Shown here: one piece after another, positions 9,390-17,806 of the stretch
How positions within the stretch are numbered: the stretch's first letter is position 1
Layout: the number at the start of each line of letters is the position of its first letter
From: CAVZTX01 sp963778375
GTDB taxonomy: Bacteria; Chloroflexota; Ktedonobacteria; Ktedonobacterales; Ktedonobacteraceae
Direction of reading: 5' to 3'
Assembly: GCA_963778375.1 (NCBI GenBank)
Contig: CAVZTX010000020.1
Coordinates: forward strand, 9,369-73,368
DNA: 64,000 nucleotides
The notes under the pieces: generated by a model
Told to the model about the DNA's origin: nothing
Database searches by the model: none
What the model saw: only the letters and a program-made list of their open reading frames with translations
Program-made: the position numbers and the translations under genes

Positions 9390-9689
9390 ATGGATATGTT
9401 TGTTGCACTCGCCGACCCAATCAGAAGGAACATCTTAGAACTACTCGCCGCCAACGGCGAGTTACCGGCCACCGCCATCTACGAACAATTTACTGTCAGC
9501 CCACAAGCCATCTCACAGCATCTCAAAGTCCTGCGTGAGGCACACCTCGTGGTGATGGAAAAACGTGCGCAAAAGCATATCTACCGCCTCAACCCGCAAA
9601 CCCTGTCTCAATTTGAAGCCTGGGTTCAGCAAACGAAGCAGAGGTGGAGTGAACGATTTGACGCATTAGATCGACGTACTCGAACGTGA
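9390..9689 (+). CDS. ArsR-family helix-turn-helix repressor
   Basis: The 99-residue winged helix-turn-helix protein begins MDMFVALADPIRRNILELL, the classic ArsR opening. The recognition helix follows (QFTVSPQAISQHLKVLREAH) with the wing ending in KHIYRLNP. No metal-binding Cys pair is visible, which fits the ArsR subgroup paired with SRPBCC proteins. An ATG at 9372 lies between the -35 and -10 boxes, so the start must be 9390. The SRPBCC gene follows after 28 bases; the pair probably forms the front of an operon. Confidence 0.9.
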   Translation: MDMFVALADPIRRNILELLAANGELPATAIYEQFTVSPQAISQHLKVLREAHLVVMEKRAQKHIYRLNPQTLSQFEAWVQQTKQRWSERFDALDRRTRT

Positions 9690-9717
9690 AAAACTGAAGG
9701 GAGTTCAATAACATCGT

Positions 9718-10203
9718 ATGCCAGCAAATCAGACCAACGTCAGTGCCGAACCAGGAAAACAAGAAATCGTCATCACGCGCGAATTTGACGCCCCGCGAGA
9801 ACTCGTGTTTAAAGCAGTCACAGACCCCAACCTCATCCACCAATGGTGGGGACCGCGCTACCTAACAACCGAAGTAGACAAAATGGACGTGCGCCCCGGT
9901 GGCCAATGGCGCTTTATCAACCGCGACTCTGAGGGAAACGTCTACGCTTTTCACGGCGTCTATCACGAAATCCTTGCCCCTGAGCGCATCATCGACACCT
10001 TTGAGTTCGAAGGACTACCGGAAACAGGCCATGTGACGCTAGAAACCATGAAACTCGAAGCATTACCAGGAGGAAGATCCCGGTTAACGGTTCAATCCGT
10101 CTTCCAGTCCGTCATTGACCGTGATGCCACGCTCCAAAGTGGCATGGAATCAGGCGTCAACGACACCTATAACCGTCTCGAAGAGCTTCTCAAAAAGCAA
10201 TAA
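9718..10203 (+). CDS. SRPBCC (AHSA1-like) domain protein
   Basis: The 161-residue product has the START/Bet v1-like fold seen in AHSA1 proteins: the opening strand ITREFDAPRELVFKAVTDPN, then WWGPRYLTTEVDKMDVRPGG and WRFINRDSEGNVYAFHG, and the closing helix GVNDTYNRLEELLKK. These proteins bind hydrophobic ligands in a deep pocket. Those next to ArsR repressors are common in soil bacteria and have no firm biochemical role. AAGGGAG precedes the ATG. Confidence 0.88.
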   Translation: MPANQTNVSAEPGKQEIVITREFDAPRELVFKAVTDPNLIHQWWGPRYLTTEVDKMDVRPGGQWRFINRDSEGNVYAFHGVYHEILAPERIIDTFEFEGLPETGHVTLETMKLEALPGGRSRLTVQSVFQSVIDRDATLQSGMESGVNDTYNRLEELLKKQ

Positions 10204-10253
10204 CAACTGGTGGCGAATTGCTCCTGACCAGCAAGAGAAGCGATGCCACCTCC

Positions 10254-10312
10254 GTAGGGGCCACATTTATGGCGCCCCTGGAGCGGGGTGGGAAACCCTG
10301 CCCGAATTCGCC
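10254..10312. repeat. Dispersed repeat, GTAGGGGCC type
   Basis: GTAGGGGCCACATTTATGGC then GCCCC lies between the SRPBCC and VOC genes. Its 3' part (CGCCACCAGTATCCTTACAG) resembles the ends of copies at 11222 and 37884. Confidence 0.55.
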
Positions 10313-10339
10313 ACCAGTATCCTTACAGGAGGAAGAACC

Positions 10340-10756
10340 ATGGAAATGAAACTAGAACTCGTACCCGTCCCCGTATCCGATGTTGACCGCGCCAAAGCCT
10401 TCTACGTCGAAAAATGCGGCTTTAAATTAGAGGTCGACGTTCACCCTAACGACACCATGAGAGTTGTCCAGCTCACACCACCCGGATCAGCTTGTTCAAT
10501 CGTCTTCGGCACCGGTATGGGCGACATTACCGCCATGCAGCCCGGCTCGGTCAAAGGTCTACATCTAGTTGTTGCCGACATACACGAGGCTCACGAATCG
10601 CTCCTCAAACGAGGACTTGAAATAAGCGAAATCTGGGACATTCAAGGAGTAAAGTACGCAGAATTCAGCGACCCCGACGGCAACTCCTGGCTCCTGCAAG
10701 AATTTCCCCCAGAGATGAGACAGCCCGGACAAAGCTTCCTTAAAAAGGAAGCATAG
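10340..10756 (+). CDS. VOC-family protein
   Basis: The 138-residue protein starts at the ATG at 10340 with AGGAGG upstream. It opens with LVPVPVSDVDRAKAFYVEKC and closes with YAEFSDPDGNSWLLQEF, the two beta-alpha-beta halves of the VOC fold. The His/Glu metal positions cannot be fixed by eye. It lies in the ArsR-led run and its stop is one base from the next start, so the two are probably cotranscribed. The substrate is unknown. Confidence 0.85.
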   Translation: MEMKLELVPVPVSDVDRAKAFYVEKCGFKLEVDVHPNDTMRVVQLTPPGSACSIVFGTGMGDITAMQPGSVKGLHLVVADIHEAHESLLKRGLEISEIWDIQGVKYAEFSDPDGNSWLLQEFPPEMRQPGQSFLKKEA

Positions 10757-10757
10757 G

Positions 10758-11225
10758 ATGAGTTCGCACCAACACAACCCCGCACTCAACCATCTTGAAG
10801 TGTTGGTCGGCGATTGGGAGATGGAGATATCCAATGCATCCTTTCTTCCTGACCCATCCGCAACAGTAAAAGGACAGGTTTCATTCGAATGGGTGCAGAA
10901 CGGAGCTTTTCTGATGATGCGCATGGGCGACAAACCACCCAGTCCACCCGCTGCCATCTGGCTCATCAGTCGAGATGAATCCAGTCCAAACTACACCGTG
11001 TTCTACTACGACGCGCGAAGCGTTTCGCGCGTCTATAACATGAGCTTCTCGAATGGCGTATGGAAGATGTGGAGGGAATCCCCAGACTTCTCACAGCGCT
11101 ATGAAGGCAAATTGAACAACGACGGCAAAACCATCACCGCCCACTGGGAGAAATCTTCCGATGGCACAAAATGGGAGCACGACTTCGACCTCACCTACAC
11201 CAAGGTCAGCTCTTCAAATTCGTAG
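10758..11225 (+). CDS. DUF1579-like beta-barrel protein
   Basis: The 155-residue protein begins LNHLEVLVGDWEMEISNASF. It alternates short strands with conserved-looking Trp residues (WEMEI, FEWVQNGAFLMMRMGD, VWKMWRES, HWEKSSDGTKWEHDFDL), the pattern of DUF1579/lipocalin-like proteins. Its ATG follows the VOC stop after one base, so translation is probably coupled. There is no signal peptide, so it should be cytoplasmic. A small-molecule-binding role is a guess from the fold. Confidence 0.65.
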   Translation: MSSHQHNPALNHLEVLVGDWEMEISNASFLPDPSATVKGQVSFEWVQNGAFLMMRMGDKPPSPPAAIWLISRDESSPNYTVFYYDARSVSRVYNMSFSNGVWKMWRESPDFSQRYEGKLNNDGKTITAHWEKSSDGTKWEHDFDLTYTKVSSSNS

Positions 11226-11290
11226 GGGCCAGATTTATCGCGCCCCAGGAGGGTGGTGGGGCGGGCAATCACGCCCACTTCGCCACCCAT
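11222..11290. repeat. Dispersed repeat, GTAGGGGCC type
   Basis: GTAGGGGCCAGATTTATCGC then GCCCC, followed by GGGCGGGCAATCACGCCCAC. It begins inside the stop region of the preceding gene and lies between two genes of one run, like the copy at 10254. Confidence 0.55.
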
Positions 11291-11312
11291 ATCCATTAAT
11301 AAGGAGAACCAA

Positions 11313-12104
11313 ATGAACAAAGTCACATCGAAAGACGGCACCACCATCGCATTCGATCAATCCGGCCAGGGACCCGCCCTCATCCTCGTGACCGGCGCAA
11401 CTGGCACTCGATCAGCCACAACATCACTTGCGGCTCACCTTGCGCCTCACTTCACCGTCCTCTCCTACGATCGGCGTGGCCGAGGCGACAGCGGCGACAC
11501 ACCACCCTATACGGTCGAGCGCGAGGTCGAAGACCTCGACGCCCTCATCACCTATGCAGGTGGGTCCGCATTCGTCTTCGGCGGTTCCTCCGGCGCGGTC
11601 CTTGTCCTTGAAGCAGCACGCCTGCTTGAAGGCAAGATCAAGAAAATAGCGCTATACGAGCCACCATTCATCATCGACGACAGCCGCCCTCCGATACCGC
11701 AAGACTACGTCCCGCATCTCAACGTACTGATCGCCGCCGGTCGCCGGAACGAAGCAGTCGAATACTTCTTGACCGATGCCATGCTCCTTCCCACCGAAAT
11801 GCTTGCCCAAATGCGCAACACCCCCATGTGGCCGCAGATAGAAGCCGTAGCCCACACAATCGCCTACGACGGCACCATCATGGGAGACACCATGAGCGGC
11901 GACCCCTCAACCATCAGGAAGTACGCCTCTGTCACCGTACCCACCCTCGTCATGGTCGGAGGAGAAAGCCCCTCGTTCTTTCACAACGGAACCCAAACCC
12001 TGGCAAACATCCTCCCCCATGCCCAGCACCACCTCCTTCCAGGCCAAAACCACGGCCCCGCCGACGAAATCCTCGTTCCCGCCCTGTTACAATTCTTCAC
12101 CTGA
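11313..12104 (+). CDS. Alpha/beta hydrolase
   Basis: The 263-residue protein has the full fold: the oxyanion strand ALILVTGATG, RGRGDSGDT after strand 4, the nucleophile elbow GGSSG with Ser92, the acid strand VTVPTLVMVGG and the catalytic His in LPGQNHGPADE near residue 252. Start at 11313 follows AAGGAG. It may hydrolyse an ester or act as a non-heme chloroperoxidase-like enzyme; the substrate is unknown. It ends the ArsR-led run and is the intact relative of the pseudogene at 5540-6421. Confidence 0.88.
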   Translation: MNKVTSKDGTTIAFDQSGQGPALILVTGATGTRSATTSLAAHLAPHFTVLSYDRRGRGDSGDTPPYTVEREVEDLDALITYAGGSAFVFGGSSGAVLVLEAARLLEGKIKKIALYEPPFIIDDSRPPIPQDYVPHLNVLIAAGRRNEAVEYFLTDAMLLPTEMLAQMRNTPMWPQIEAVAHTIAYDGTIMGDTMSGDPSTIRKYASVTVPTLVMVGGESPSFFHNGTQTLANILPHAQHHLLPGQNHGPADEILVPALLQFFT

Positions 12105-12163
12105 ATCCATTTTTCTAGCCCCAACCCCCACCCTACACAACCCTGGTGGGCCGCTTCGTATAT

Positions 12164-12190
12164 GGTAGGGGCGACCCTTGCGGTCGCCCT
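12164..12190. repeat. GTAGGGGC dispersed repeat
   Basis: GTAGGGGCGACCCTTGCGGT then CGCCCTG, preceded by CTTCGTATATG exactly as at 6811. The core is an inverted repeat (GGGCGACC/GGTCGCCC). Confidence 0.8.
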
Positions 12191-12325
12191 GAGGGCTCCC
12201 CTGGCGGGTTCATGCCGATTGAAGCCATGCGCCAGGTACTCCCCATCATCACACCCTTCCTCGACACCCCGTACCCATGAGCGTCTAAGACTACCCGTGA
12301 GCGGACGCAAATGCCGTCCCATCTA

Positions 12326-12421
12326 TCATCCCTTCGTTCCTCTCACTTGTCATCCCTTCGCTTCCTCCCACTTGTCATCCTGAGTGAAGCGAAGGATCTG
12401 ACTACTCGCACACCGAGATCC
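12326..12421. repeat. Direct CATCC...CACTTGT repeats leading into a TGTCATCCTGAG repeat
   Basis: CATCCCTTCGTTCCTCTCAC and CATCCCTTCGCTTCCTCCCA, each ending CTTGT, are followed by TGTCATCCTGAGTGAAGCGA. The last unit runs to about 12421 and has a close relative at 25692-25746 that also ends in an AGATCC motif. Confidence 0.65.
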
Positions 12422-12888
12422 GTGGGCTTTGCTCAGAACTTGCCCTGCTAGCAACCCCCATTCGCATAAATTTGGAAATTCCATAGGCAGCATTTCGACA
12501 ATTCCGTAGTGATGGGCTATACTTGAGAGGAAGATGTGCTATTGGCTCTACAGACAGCAACCCTCGCGCCATTCATCGCCTGCTGATGTAGATCAAGCGT
12601 AATTTGGAGATCAACGATTTGCGGATGATGACCAAAGAGATAGTAGAAACCGCACGAGAAAATCAGGGGCTTGGGTAAGCCTGAGAAGATCAGCAGAGAC
12701 ATCTCAAAACCGTTCGTTTCCTGAGACAAACAACACCTGTCTCAACGCGAACATGAGTGAGTGGTTGAAAAGAGCAAATGGGATCGCGGAAATACCTAAG
12801 AGGCGACCATCGAGATTAGAAACAAGGCCACCCGCGACTCTCGTGGTTTGAAAAACGCAGCTTTCCAGATCACAATGGAGGAGAGCAG

Positions 12889-15678
12889 ATGCAAAACACC
12901 CCTGCCTCATCAGAGAGCACAGAGGCTCTCAAAGGTGACCGATTGCTTCTGGTTACGAAACTCGCCATGCCACCGGTTCGCTCTGATCTGGTTGCTCGCC
13001 CCCGCCTCGTGAACCAACTCTCCCTTGCCGTCCAACACCCCCTCACGCTCATAGCAGCCCCTGCCGGCTTTGGCAAGACAACCCTCCTCGCTACCTGGCT
13101 TGAGCGTGCTTCTCTTCAATCTGCCTGGCTCTCTTTAGAGCAAGACGACGATGACCTCACCCGCTTCTGGTCCTATGTGTTCACTGCCCTGGAGCGCGTC
13201 AACCCAGACAGTGGTGAGTCCGTCCTGGCTCTCCTTCAAGGGTCAGGGCCCCAACAGCCCCCACCCATAGAAACTGTCTTGACCGTCTGGATCAATGGCC
13301 TGGCTGCCCTGCCCCACGAGATGGTGCTCATCCTGGATGATTACCACCTGATCACAGCACCACCAATCCATCGATCCGTCACGTATCTCGTCGACCATCT
13401 GCCGCCTCAGCTCCACCTGGTCATTGCGACACGAGCCGATCCTCCTCTTCCCCTGGCACGCCTGCGCACGCGGGGTCACTTGACCGAAATCCGCGCGGCT
13501 GATCTCCGCTTCACTTCTGAGGAAACGACCGCCTTCCTGACTCGTACACTCGGCCTGCATCTTTCAGGTGAGGACATCACTGCGCTAGAGGCGCGTACGG
13601 AAGGCTGGATTGCGGGGTTGCAGTTGGCTGGCCTGTCGATGCGGGGGCGTCAAGATATACCAGCCTTTCTGAAAGCGTTCACGGGGAGTCAGCGCTACAT
13701 TATCGACTACCTGACTGAGGAGGTGCTTGCCCGCCAGCCCGAGCCTATCCAGACCTTTTTGCTCCAGACAGCCTTCCTTGAACGACTCTCGGGGTCACTT
13801 TGTGAGGCCGTCATTGGCGAGCATGGCGGAGAGGTAAGCGGCCAGGCGATGCTAGAGCAGTTAGAGCAGGCCAATCTCTTCCTCGTTCCATTGGACGATG
13901 AGCGGCGCTGGTATCGCTATCATCAGCTCTTCGCTGAAGCACTGCGCCATCGCTTGCAGCGCAAACATCCGACGCTAGTGCCAAAACTCCACCAGCGAGC
14001 GAGTGCATGGTATGAGCAGCAAGGTCTGACGAACGATGCCGTTCACCACGCGCTGGCAGCCAGCGATTTTACTCTGGCAGCACGGTTGATAGAGCGAGCA
14101 TTTAACTTTCTTGTCAGACGAGGTGAGATCGCAACCCTCCAGCGATGGGCAGCTGCGCTCCCAAATGAACTGATACGATCTAACATCGAGCTCTCTGTTT
14201 TGCAGGGGTGGCTCCTGTTCGTCAGTGGGAAACTTGATGCGGCTGAACGGCATCTTCAGGAGATCGAGCGCACACTCGGCATCAACACTGTATCGGATGA
14301 ACATTCGGAGCAACAGACGATGCCTAGTGGAACGGAGAACCAGGCTGAAATCAAGGGCCGAATTGCCGCCCTTCGTGCGTCTATCGCGGTCACCCGGGGA
14401 GATATTCCGCGCACCATCGCACTTTCGCGTCTAGCTCTTGAGTATCTCCCGAAGGAAAACATATCACGCGCCTATGCAGCCTGGTACCTGGGCAGAGCCT
14501 ACTGGTTGAGCGGAGATGTGAGGGCAGCGAGCATTGCTCTCACAGAAGCCTCTCACGTCAGTTGGGAAGTGGATCATCTCTACACTGTCTTTATGGTGAC
14601 CCATGACCTGGCTCACGTGCAGAAACTACAAGGACTGCTGCATCAAGCTGATCGGACGTATCGCCAATCTCTTCAGCAGGCCCTAGAGCGGGGTGGAGAC
14701 CTACCGGCTATAGGTCCGGCCTATGTGGGCAGGGGAAACCTTGAGTACGAGTGGAACCATCTGGACGCCGCAACCTCCCTGCTCCAAGAGGGGATTAAGC
14801 TGTGCGAACGGACGGGCAATGAGCGCGCTATCCTACAAGCATACGTTACCCAGGCCTTGATCAAACAGGCACAGGGAGATACAGATGGGGCGAGCGCAAT
14901 TATGCAGCAGATGGTACAGACCACTTCCCGGCAGCACCTCTCCCAGCATCAAAACACACAGGTAGAAGCCTATTGGGCATGGTTGTCCCTCATGCAAGGG
15001 GATGAGGCGGCCGTTTTGCATTGGCAAGAGCGTTGCGGCCTCAGCCTTGACCGGGAAGTCATTCATTTACGCGAACGAGAGTATCTGACGTTGGTACGCG
15101 TCCTCATCACCCAGCGTAGGCTCGATGAGGCCAAACAGTGGCTAGCAAACCTGTTACAACTGGCAGAGGCGCAGGGACGAACGGGAAGCGTGATTGAGAT
15201 TCTCATGCTGCAGGCCGAAGCCTTGCAGGCTTCCGGTGAGGTGAATCAGGCCCTAGAGCGGCTCTCGCGAGCACTCGCACTTGCCGAACCGGAGGGCTAC
15301 ATCCGCCTCTTTGTGGATGAAGGGACGCCGATGGCGCAGATGCTCGTACAGCTACGCCATCGCCCTGATCAGCCAGGCTCGCCGGAGTATCGAGAGAAAC
15401 TTCTGACACTGCTGGGCAAAGCGCATGACAAGGATGTGCCCCGCCCTTCTGCAGCGATTCCGCGGCCCATATTCCCACCACTCAAAGAACCATTGAGCGA
15501 ACGCGAGCTGGAGGTGCTGCGGTTGATCGCCGCCGGCTGCTCTAATCAAGAAATCGCCGACCGGCTCGTGATCGCGCTGAGCACCGTGAAATGGTATATC
15601 AACGCAATCTACGGCAAGCTTCAGGCGGAGAGCCGAACGAAGGCCATTGCGCGGGCCAGGGAACTCAACATCGTGTAA
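12889..15678 (+). CDS. MalT-like STAND ATPase / LuxR-type transcription activator
   Basis: The 929-residue protein has the MalT layout. An N-terminal P-loop ATPase carries Walker A AAPAGFGKTT at residues 57-66 and Walker B LILDD at 147-151. A winged-helix-like part follows (RYHQLFAEALRHRL), then TPR-type helical repeats (about 370-840). A LuxR helix-turn-helix ends the protein (residues 868-929, LSERELEVLRLIAAG, STVKWYINAIYGKL). Such proteins bind an inducer through the repeats, assemble with ATP and activate transcription. Start ATG follows GGAGGAG. The inducer and targets are unknown; the CPBP protease gene downstream is a possible target. Confidence 0.92.
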   Translation: MQNTPASSESTEALKGDRLLLVTKLAMPPVRSDLVARPRLVNQLSLAVQHPLTLIAAPAGFGKTTLLATWLERASLQSAWLSLEQDDDDLTRFWSYVFTALERVNPDSGESVLALLQGSGPQQPPPIETVLTVWINGLAALPHEMVLILDDYHLITAPPIHRSVTYLVDHLPPQLHLVIATRADPPLPLARLRTRGHLTEIRAADLRFTSEETTAFLTRTLGLHLSGEDITALEARTEGWIAGLQLAGLSMRGRQDIPAFLKAFTGSQRYIIDYLTEEVLARQPEPIQTFLLQTAFLERLSGSLCEAVIGEHGGEVSGQAMLEQLEQANLFLVPLDDERRWYRYHQLFAEALRHRLQRKHPTLVPKLHQRASAWYEQQGLTNDAVHHALAASDFTLAARLIERAFNFLVRRGEIATLQRWAAALPNELIRSNIELSVLQGWLLFVSGKLDAAERHLQEIERTLGINTVSDEHSEQQTMPSGTENQAEIKGRIAALRASIAVTRGDIPRTIALSRLALEYLPKENISRAYAAWYLGRAYWLSGDVRAASIALTEASHVSWEVDHLYTVFMVTHDLAHVQKLQGLLHQADRTYRQSLQQALERGGDLPAIGPAYVGRGNLEYEWNHLDAATSLLQEGIKLCERTGNERAILQAYVTQALIKQAQGDTDGASAIMQQMVQTTSRQHLSQHQNTQVEAYWAWLSLMQGDEAAVLHWQERCGLSLDREVIHLREREYLTLVRVLITQRRLDEAKQWLANLLQLAEAQGRTGSVIEILMLQAEALQASGEVNQALERLSRALALAEPEGYIRLFVDEGTPMAQMLVQLRHRPDQPGSPEYREKLLTLLGKAHDKDVPRPSAAIPRPIFPPLKEPLSERELEVLRLIAAGCSNQEIADRLVIALSTVKWYINAIYGKLQAESRTKAIARARELNIV

Positions 15679-15832
15679 TGTCCTGCTGATTATCCAGGAA
15701 AAACCCACCCCCTTTTCCCACCCTTTGATGGGTGCCAACCCACCTTGACATCGTTTACACTGCTTTTCAGAACACCGTGCTGGTGAATCGTCCAGACCGC
15801 CGGAATGGCGGCGATACAAAAGGAGAGGTCCG

Positions 15833-16741
15833 ATGACTAGCAATGTGATTGTCACCAGGGAATCTACGAGCCTCATTTCGCGTTCCGTACTTGTCGTATT
15901 CTGTTTAGCTGCAGGCTTGACCTATCGAGCAAGCGTCTCATTGATACCTACAGGCATCCTTGAAGATTCCTTTCTGTTGGGTCTTGCTGCTTTGCTCCTG
16001 ATAGTCGCAGTTCTCGCAAGGAGGAACGAGAACCTGAGGAGATACTGGGAGATTCCCTTTGCCTTCTTTGTCTTCACTCTCGCAGGTTTTGTGGGGGATG
16101 TTTCGATTAGTCCGCTTCAACACTGGTTCATTTATGGCGTTCTGCACGAGACTCCCAGCGCGAATAATCCACTCGCTTCCACAGTTCTGGGGACCGTTCT
16201 CGCTCAGTTGTTTGCCACGCTAAGCCTGGTTCTACCGATAATCCTTCTTACAAAGGCATCGGGAAACGACCTGAATTCTATCTTTATCAACAAGGTGAAG
16301 AGTTGGAAGTGGCTTGTTGTCGGCATCCTCGGCTTTCTGGTGTTCTTTCTCCTGGCCGCGTTCGGACTCAGCAAGTCATTCTTTCCCAACAATGGAGTGA
16401 CCCTTTCACGCTTTCTTGCACTTACACCAGCACTCCTCATTCTCGTGCTCTGCAACGGTCTCAGGGAGGAATTATGGTTCAGAGGGCTCTTCCTGAAAAA
16501 GTATGGCAGGTTTCTGGGGCCATTGTCTTCTAATTTGCTCGCCGCCATCATATTCGCCTCGTTCCATGTACAGGTCCAGTATAGCCGGAGTCTGCCGATT
16601 TTTCTCGCTATCGCGTTGATCCAGGGATTGATCCTGGGCTATCTGATGCAAAAATCGGGAAGTATTCTCTCGTCAGTAATTTTCCATGCAGGCACTGATA
16701 TTCCAATTTTTTTGGTGTACCTGTCATATGCTTCGAGATGA
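15833..16741 (+). CDS. CPBP-family intramembrane metalloprotease
   Basis: The 302-residue protein has about eight hydrophobic segments and the three motifs of the CPBP (Abi/CAAX protease) family: REELWFRGLF with the EE and R, FASFH with a His, and SVIFHAGTD with a second His. These residues bind zinc in the membrane. Known members process prenylated peptides or act in bacteriocin self-immunity; no peptide partner is visible here. AGGAGAGG precedes the ATG. A small conserved hypothetical gene follows. Confidence 0.88.
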   Translation: MTSNVIVTRESTSLISRSVLVVFCLAAGLTYRASVSLIPTGILEDSFLLGLAALLLIVAVLARRNENLRRYWEIPFAFFVFTLAGFVGDVSISPLQHWFIYGVLHETPSANNPLASTVLGTVLAQLFATLSLVLPIILLTKASGNDLNSIFINKVKSWKWLVVGILGFLVFFLLAAFGLSKSFFPNNGVTLSRFLALTPALLILVLCNGLREELWFRGLFLKKYGRFLGPLSSNLLAAIIFASFHVQVQYSRSLPIFLAIALIQGLILGYLMQKSGSILSSVIFHAGTDIPIFLVYLSYASR

Positions 16742-16816
16742 TGCAACTCTCTGCATTGCTGAGCAGGATGTTCCCTTGACGGTGAGCGAGCAAGAAGAAG
16801 AGCAAGGAGAACAGGA

Positions 16817-17074
16817 ATGGAAAGCGAACCCGATCGGCACGAGGTCTACCAGATCGTCGTCAATGGGCATCTTGACAGTGCATGGTCGGAGTGGTTTGAT
16901 GGATTGACTATCACTCTGATGGACAGTGGGGAAACCATCCTCACTGGTCCAATCGTTGATCAAACCGCTCTGCATGGAGTGCTGATCAAAATTCGTGATT
17001 TAGGCCTGCCCTTGCTCCGGCTTTCGCGCATAGAGCCTGAAAGTGAGGTTGACGGCAAACGTGAGACAATCTGA
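16817..17074 (+). CDS. Small conserved hypothetical protein
   Basis: The 85-residue protein contains EVYQIVVNGHLDSAWSEWFD and TGPIVDQTALHGVLIKIRDL. I recognise this as a family of small soluble proteins often found in Actinobacteria and Chloroflexota, often near regulators, but without a known function. AAGGAGAAC precedes the ATG. It lies just upstream of the TetR promoter and is read in the same direction as the CPBP gene 75 bases upstream. Confidence 0.7.
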   Translation: MESEPDRHEVYQIVVNGHLDSAWSEWFDGLTITLMDSGETILTGPIVDQTALHGVLIKIRDLGLPLLRLSRIEPESEVDGKRETI

Positions 17075-17090
17075 ATCCATCACGAATCCC

Positions 17091-17119
17091 TTGACAAACC
17101 CCTCGCACTTAGGTATACT
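17091..17119 (+). promoter_or_regulatory. Sigma-70-type promoter of the tetR gene
   Basis: TTGACA (17091-17096), a 17-base spacer and TATACT (17114-17119). The operator palindrome lies just downstream, at about +6 to +21. Confidence 0.75.
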
Positions 17120-17131
17120 TGCAATATATTG

Positions 17132-17147
17132 AGTTAGTTAACTTACT
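17132..17147. promoter_or_regulatory. TetR operator, copy 1
   Basis: AGTTAGTTAACTTACT is a palindrome of the form AGTNAGTTAACTNACT. It lies between the promoter and the start of the TetR-type gene, where a bound repressor would block transcription. The same palindrome recurs at 17770-17785. Confidence 0.75.
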
Positions 17148-17169
17148 AATTCGAGATAGGAAACCTTTC

Positions 17170-17730
17170 ATGAACACCATATCCAAGCGGGACCGTCTGG
17201 TTGAGGCGGCCAAAGATATGTTCTACCAGCAGGGGGTGGCTCGCACCACCATCGCCGATATCGCCCAGCAGGCCGAAGTTCCCCTGGGCAACGTCTACTA
17301 CCATTTCCGCACCAAGGAAGCCCTGATAGAAGCGGTGATCCAGACTCATCTGCAGGAACTCCAGGCATTCTTGGCGCGCCTTGCCCTCAATCCTGATCCC
17401 CGCCAGCGCCTCCTGGCTCTGGTGGCCGCCGGGCAGGAGGGTGAGCAGGCGGTTGTTCTCTATGGCTGTCCTCACGGGAGCCTGTGTCAGGAACTCGACA
17501 AAGAGGGAGACCAGCCTGCTAGAATGGCGTCCCAGTTGTTTCAGACTTATCTGAACTGGGCAGAAACGCAGTTTCGCTTGCTTGGTAAGGATGAGCAGGA
17601 GGCAAAGGATTGCGCGCTTGATTTGATCTCGTCGTTGCAGGGAACCTTTCTCTTGACGAGTAGTTTTCGTTCACCGGAACTGTTGGAGCGAAAACTTCAG
17701 CGCTTAGCTAGCTGGCTCCGTGCCCTCTAA
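17170..17730 (+). CDS. TetR-family repressor
   Basis: The 186-residue protein has the N-terminal helix-turn-helix (RDRLVEAAKDMFYQQGVART, then IADIAQQAEVPLGNVYYHFR) and a helical ligand-binding C-terminus. The part with GCPHGSLCQEL and SLQGTFLLTSSF resembles the TetR_C domain seen in LmrA/YxaF-like members. I chose ATG 17170 because the frame upstream crosses the promoter and operator. It probably represses itself and the flavoprotein gene 76 bases downstream, since both carry the same palindrome. The ligand is unknown. Confidence 0.9.
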   Translation: MNTISKRDRLVEAAKDMFYQQGVARTTIADIAQQAEVPLGNVYYHFRTKEALIEAVIQTHLQELQAFLARLALNPDPRQRLLALVAAGQEGEQAVVLYGCPHGSLCQELDKEGDQPARMASQLFQTYLNWAETQFRLLGKDEQEAKDCALDLISSLQGTFLLTSSFRSPELLERKLQRLASWLRAL

Positions 17731-17769
17731 TTGGAAGGGAGGCCTAGCAGTATTTTATCGTTGCCATTA

Positions 17770-17785
17770 AGTTAGTTAACTCACT
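17770..17785. promoter_or_regulatory. TetR operator, copy 2
   Basis: AGTTAGTTAACTCACT fits AGTNAGTTAACTNACT and lies 21 bases before the start of the FAD monooxygenase gene. It is the same palindrome as at 17132-17147. Confidence 0.75.
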
Positions 17786-17806
17786 CACTTTTAGGAGCAT
17801 TCACAC

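Larger units (their letters stand above)
12105..12888. other. Gene-free stretch with three kinds of repeat
   Basis: No convincing gene lies in these 780 bases. They hold a GTAGGGGC repeat (12164-12190), a short direct repeat (CATCCCTTCG...CACTTGT units, about 12326-12378) and a TGTCATCCTGAG repeat (12373-12421). A possible promoter for the MalT-like gene is TTCGAC (12494-12499), 18 bases, TATACT (12518-12523). That would give a leader of about 360 bases. Confidence 0.5.
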
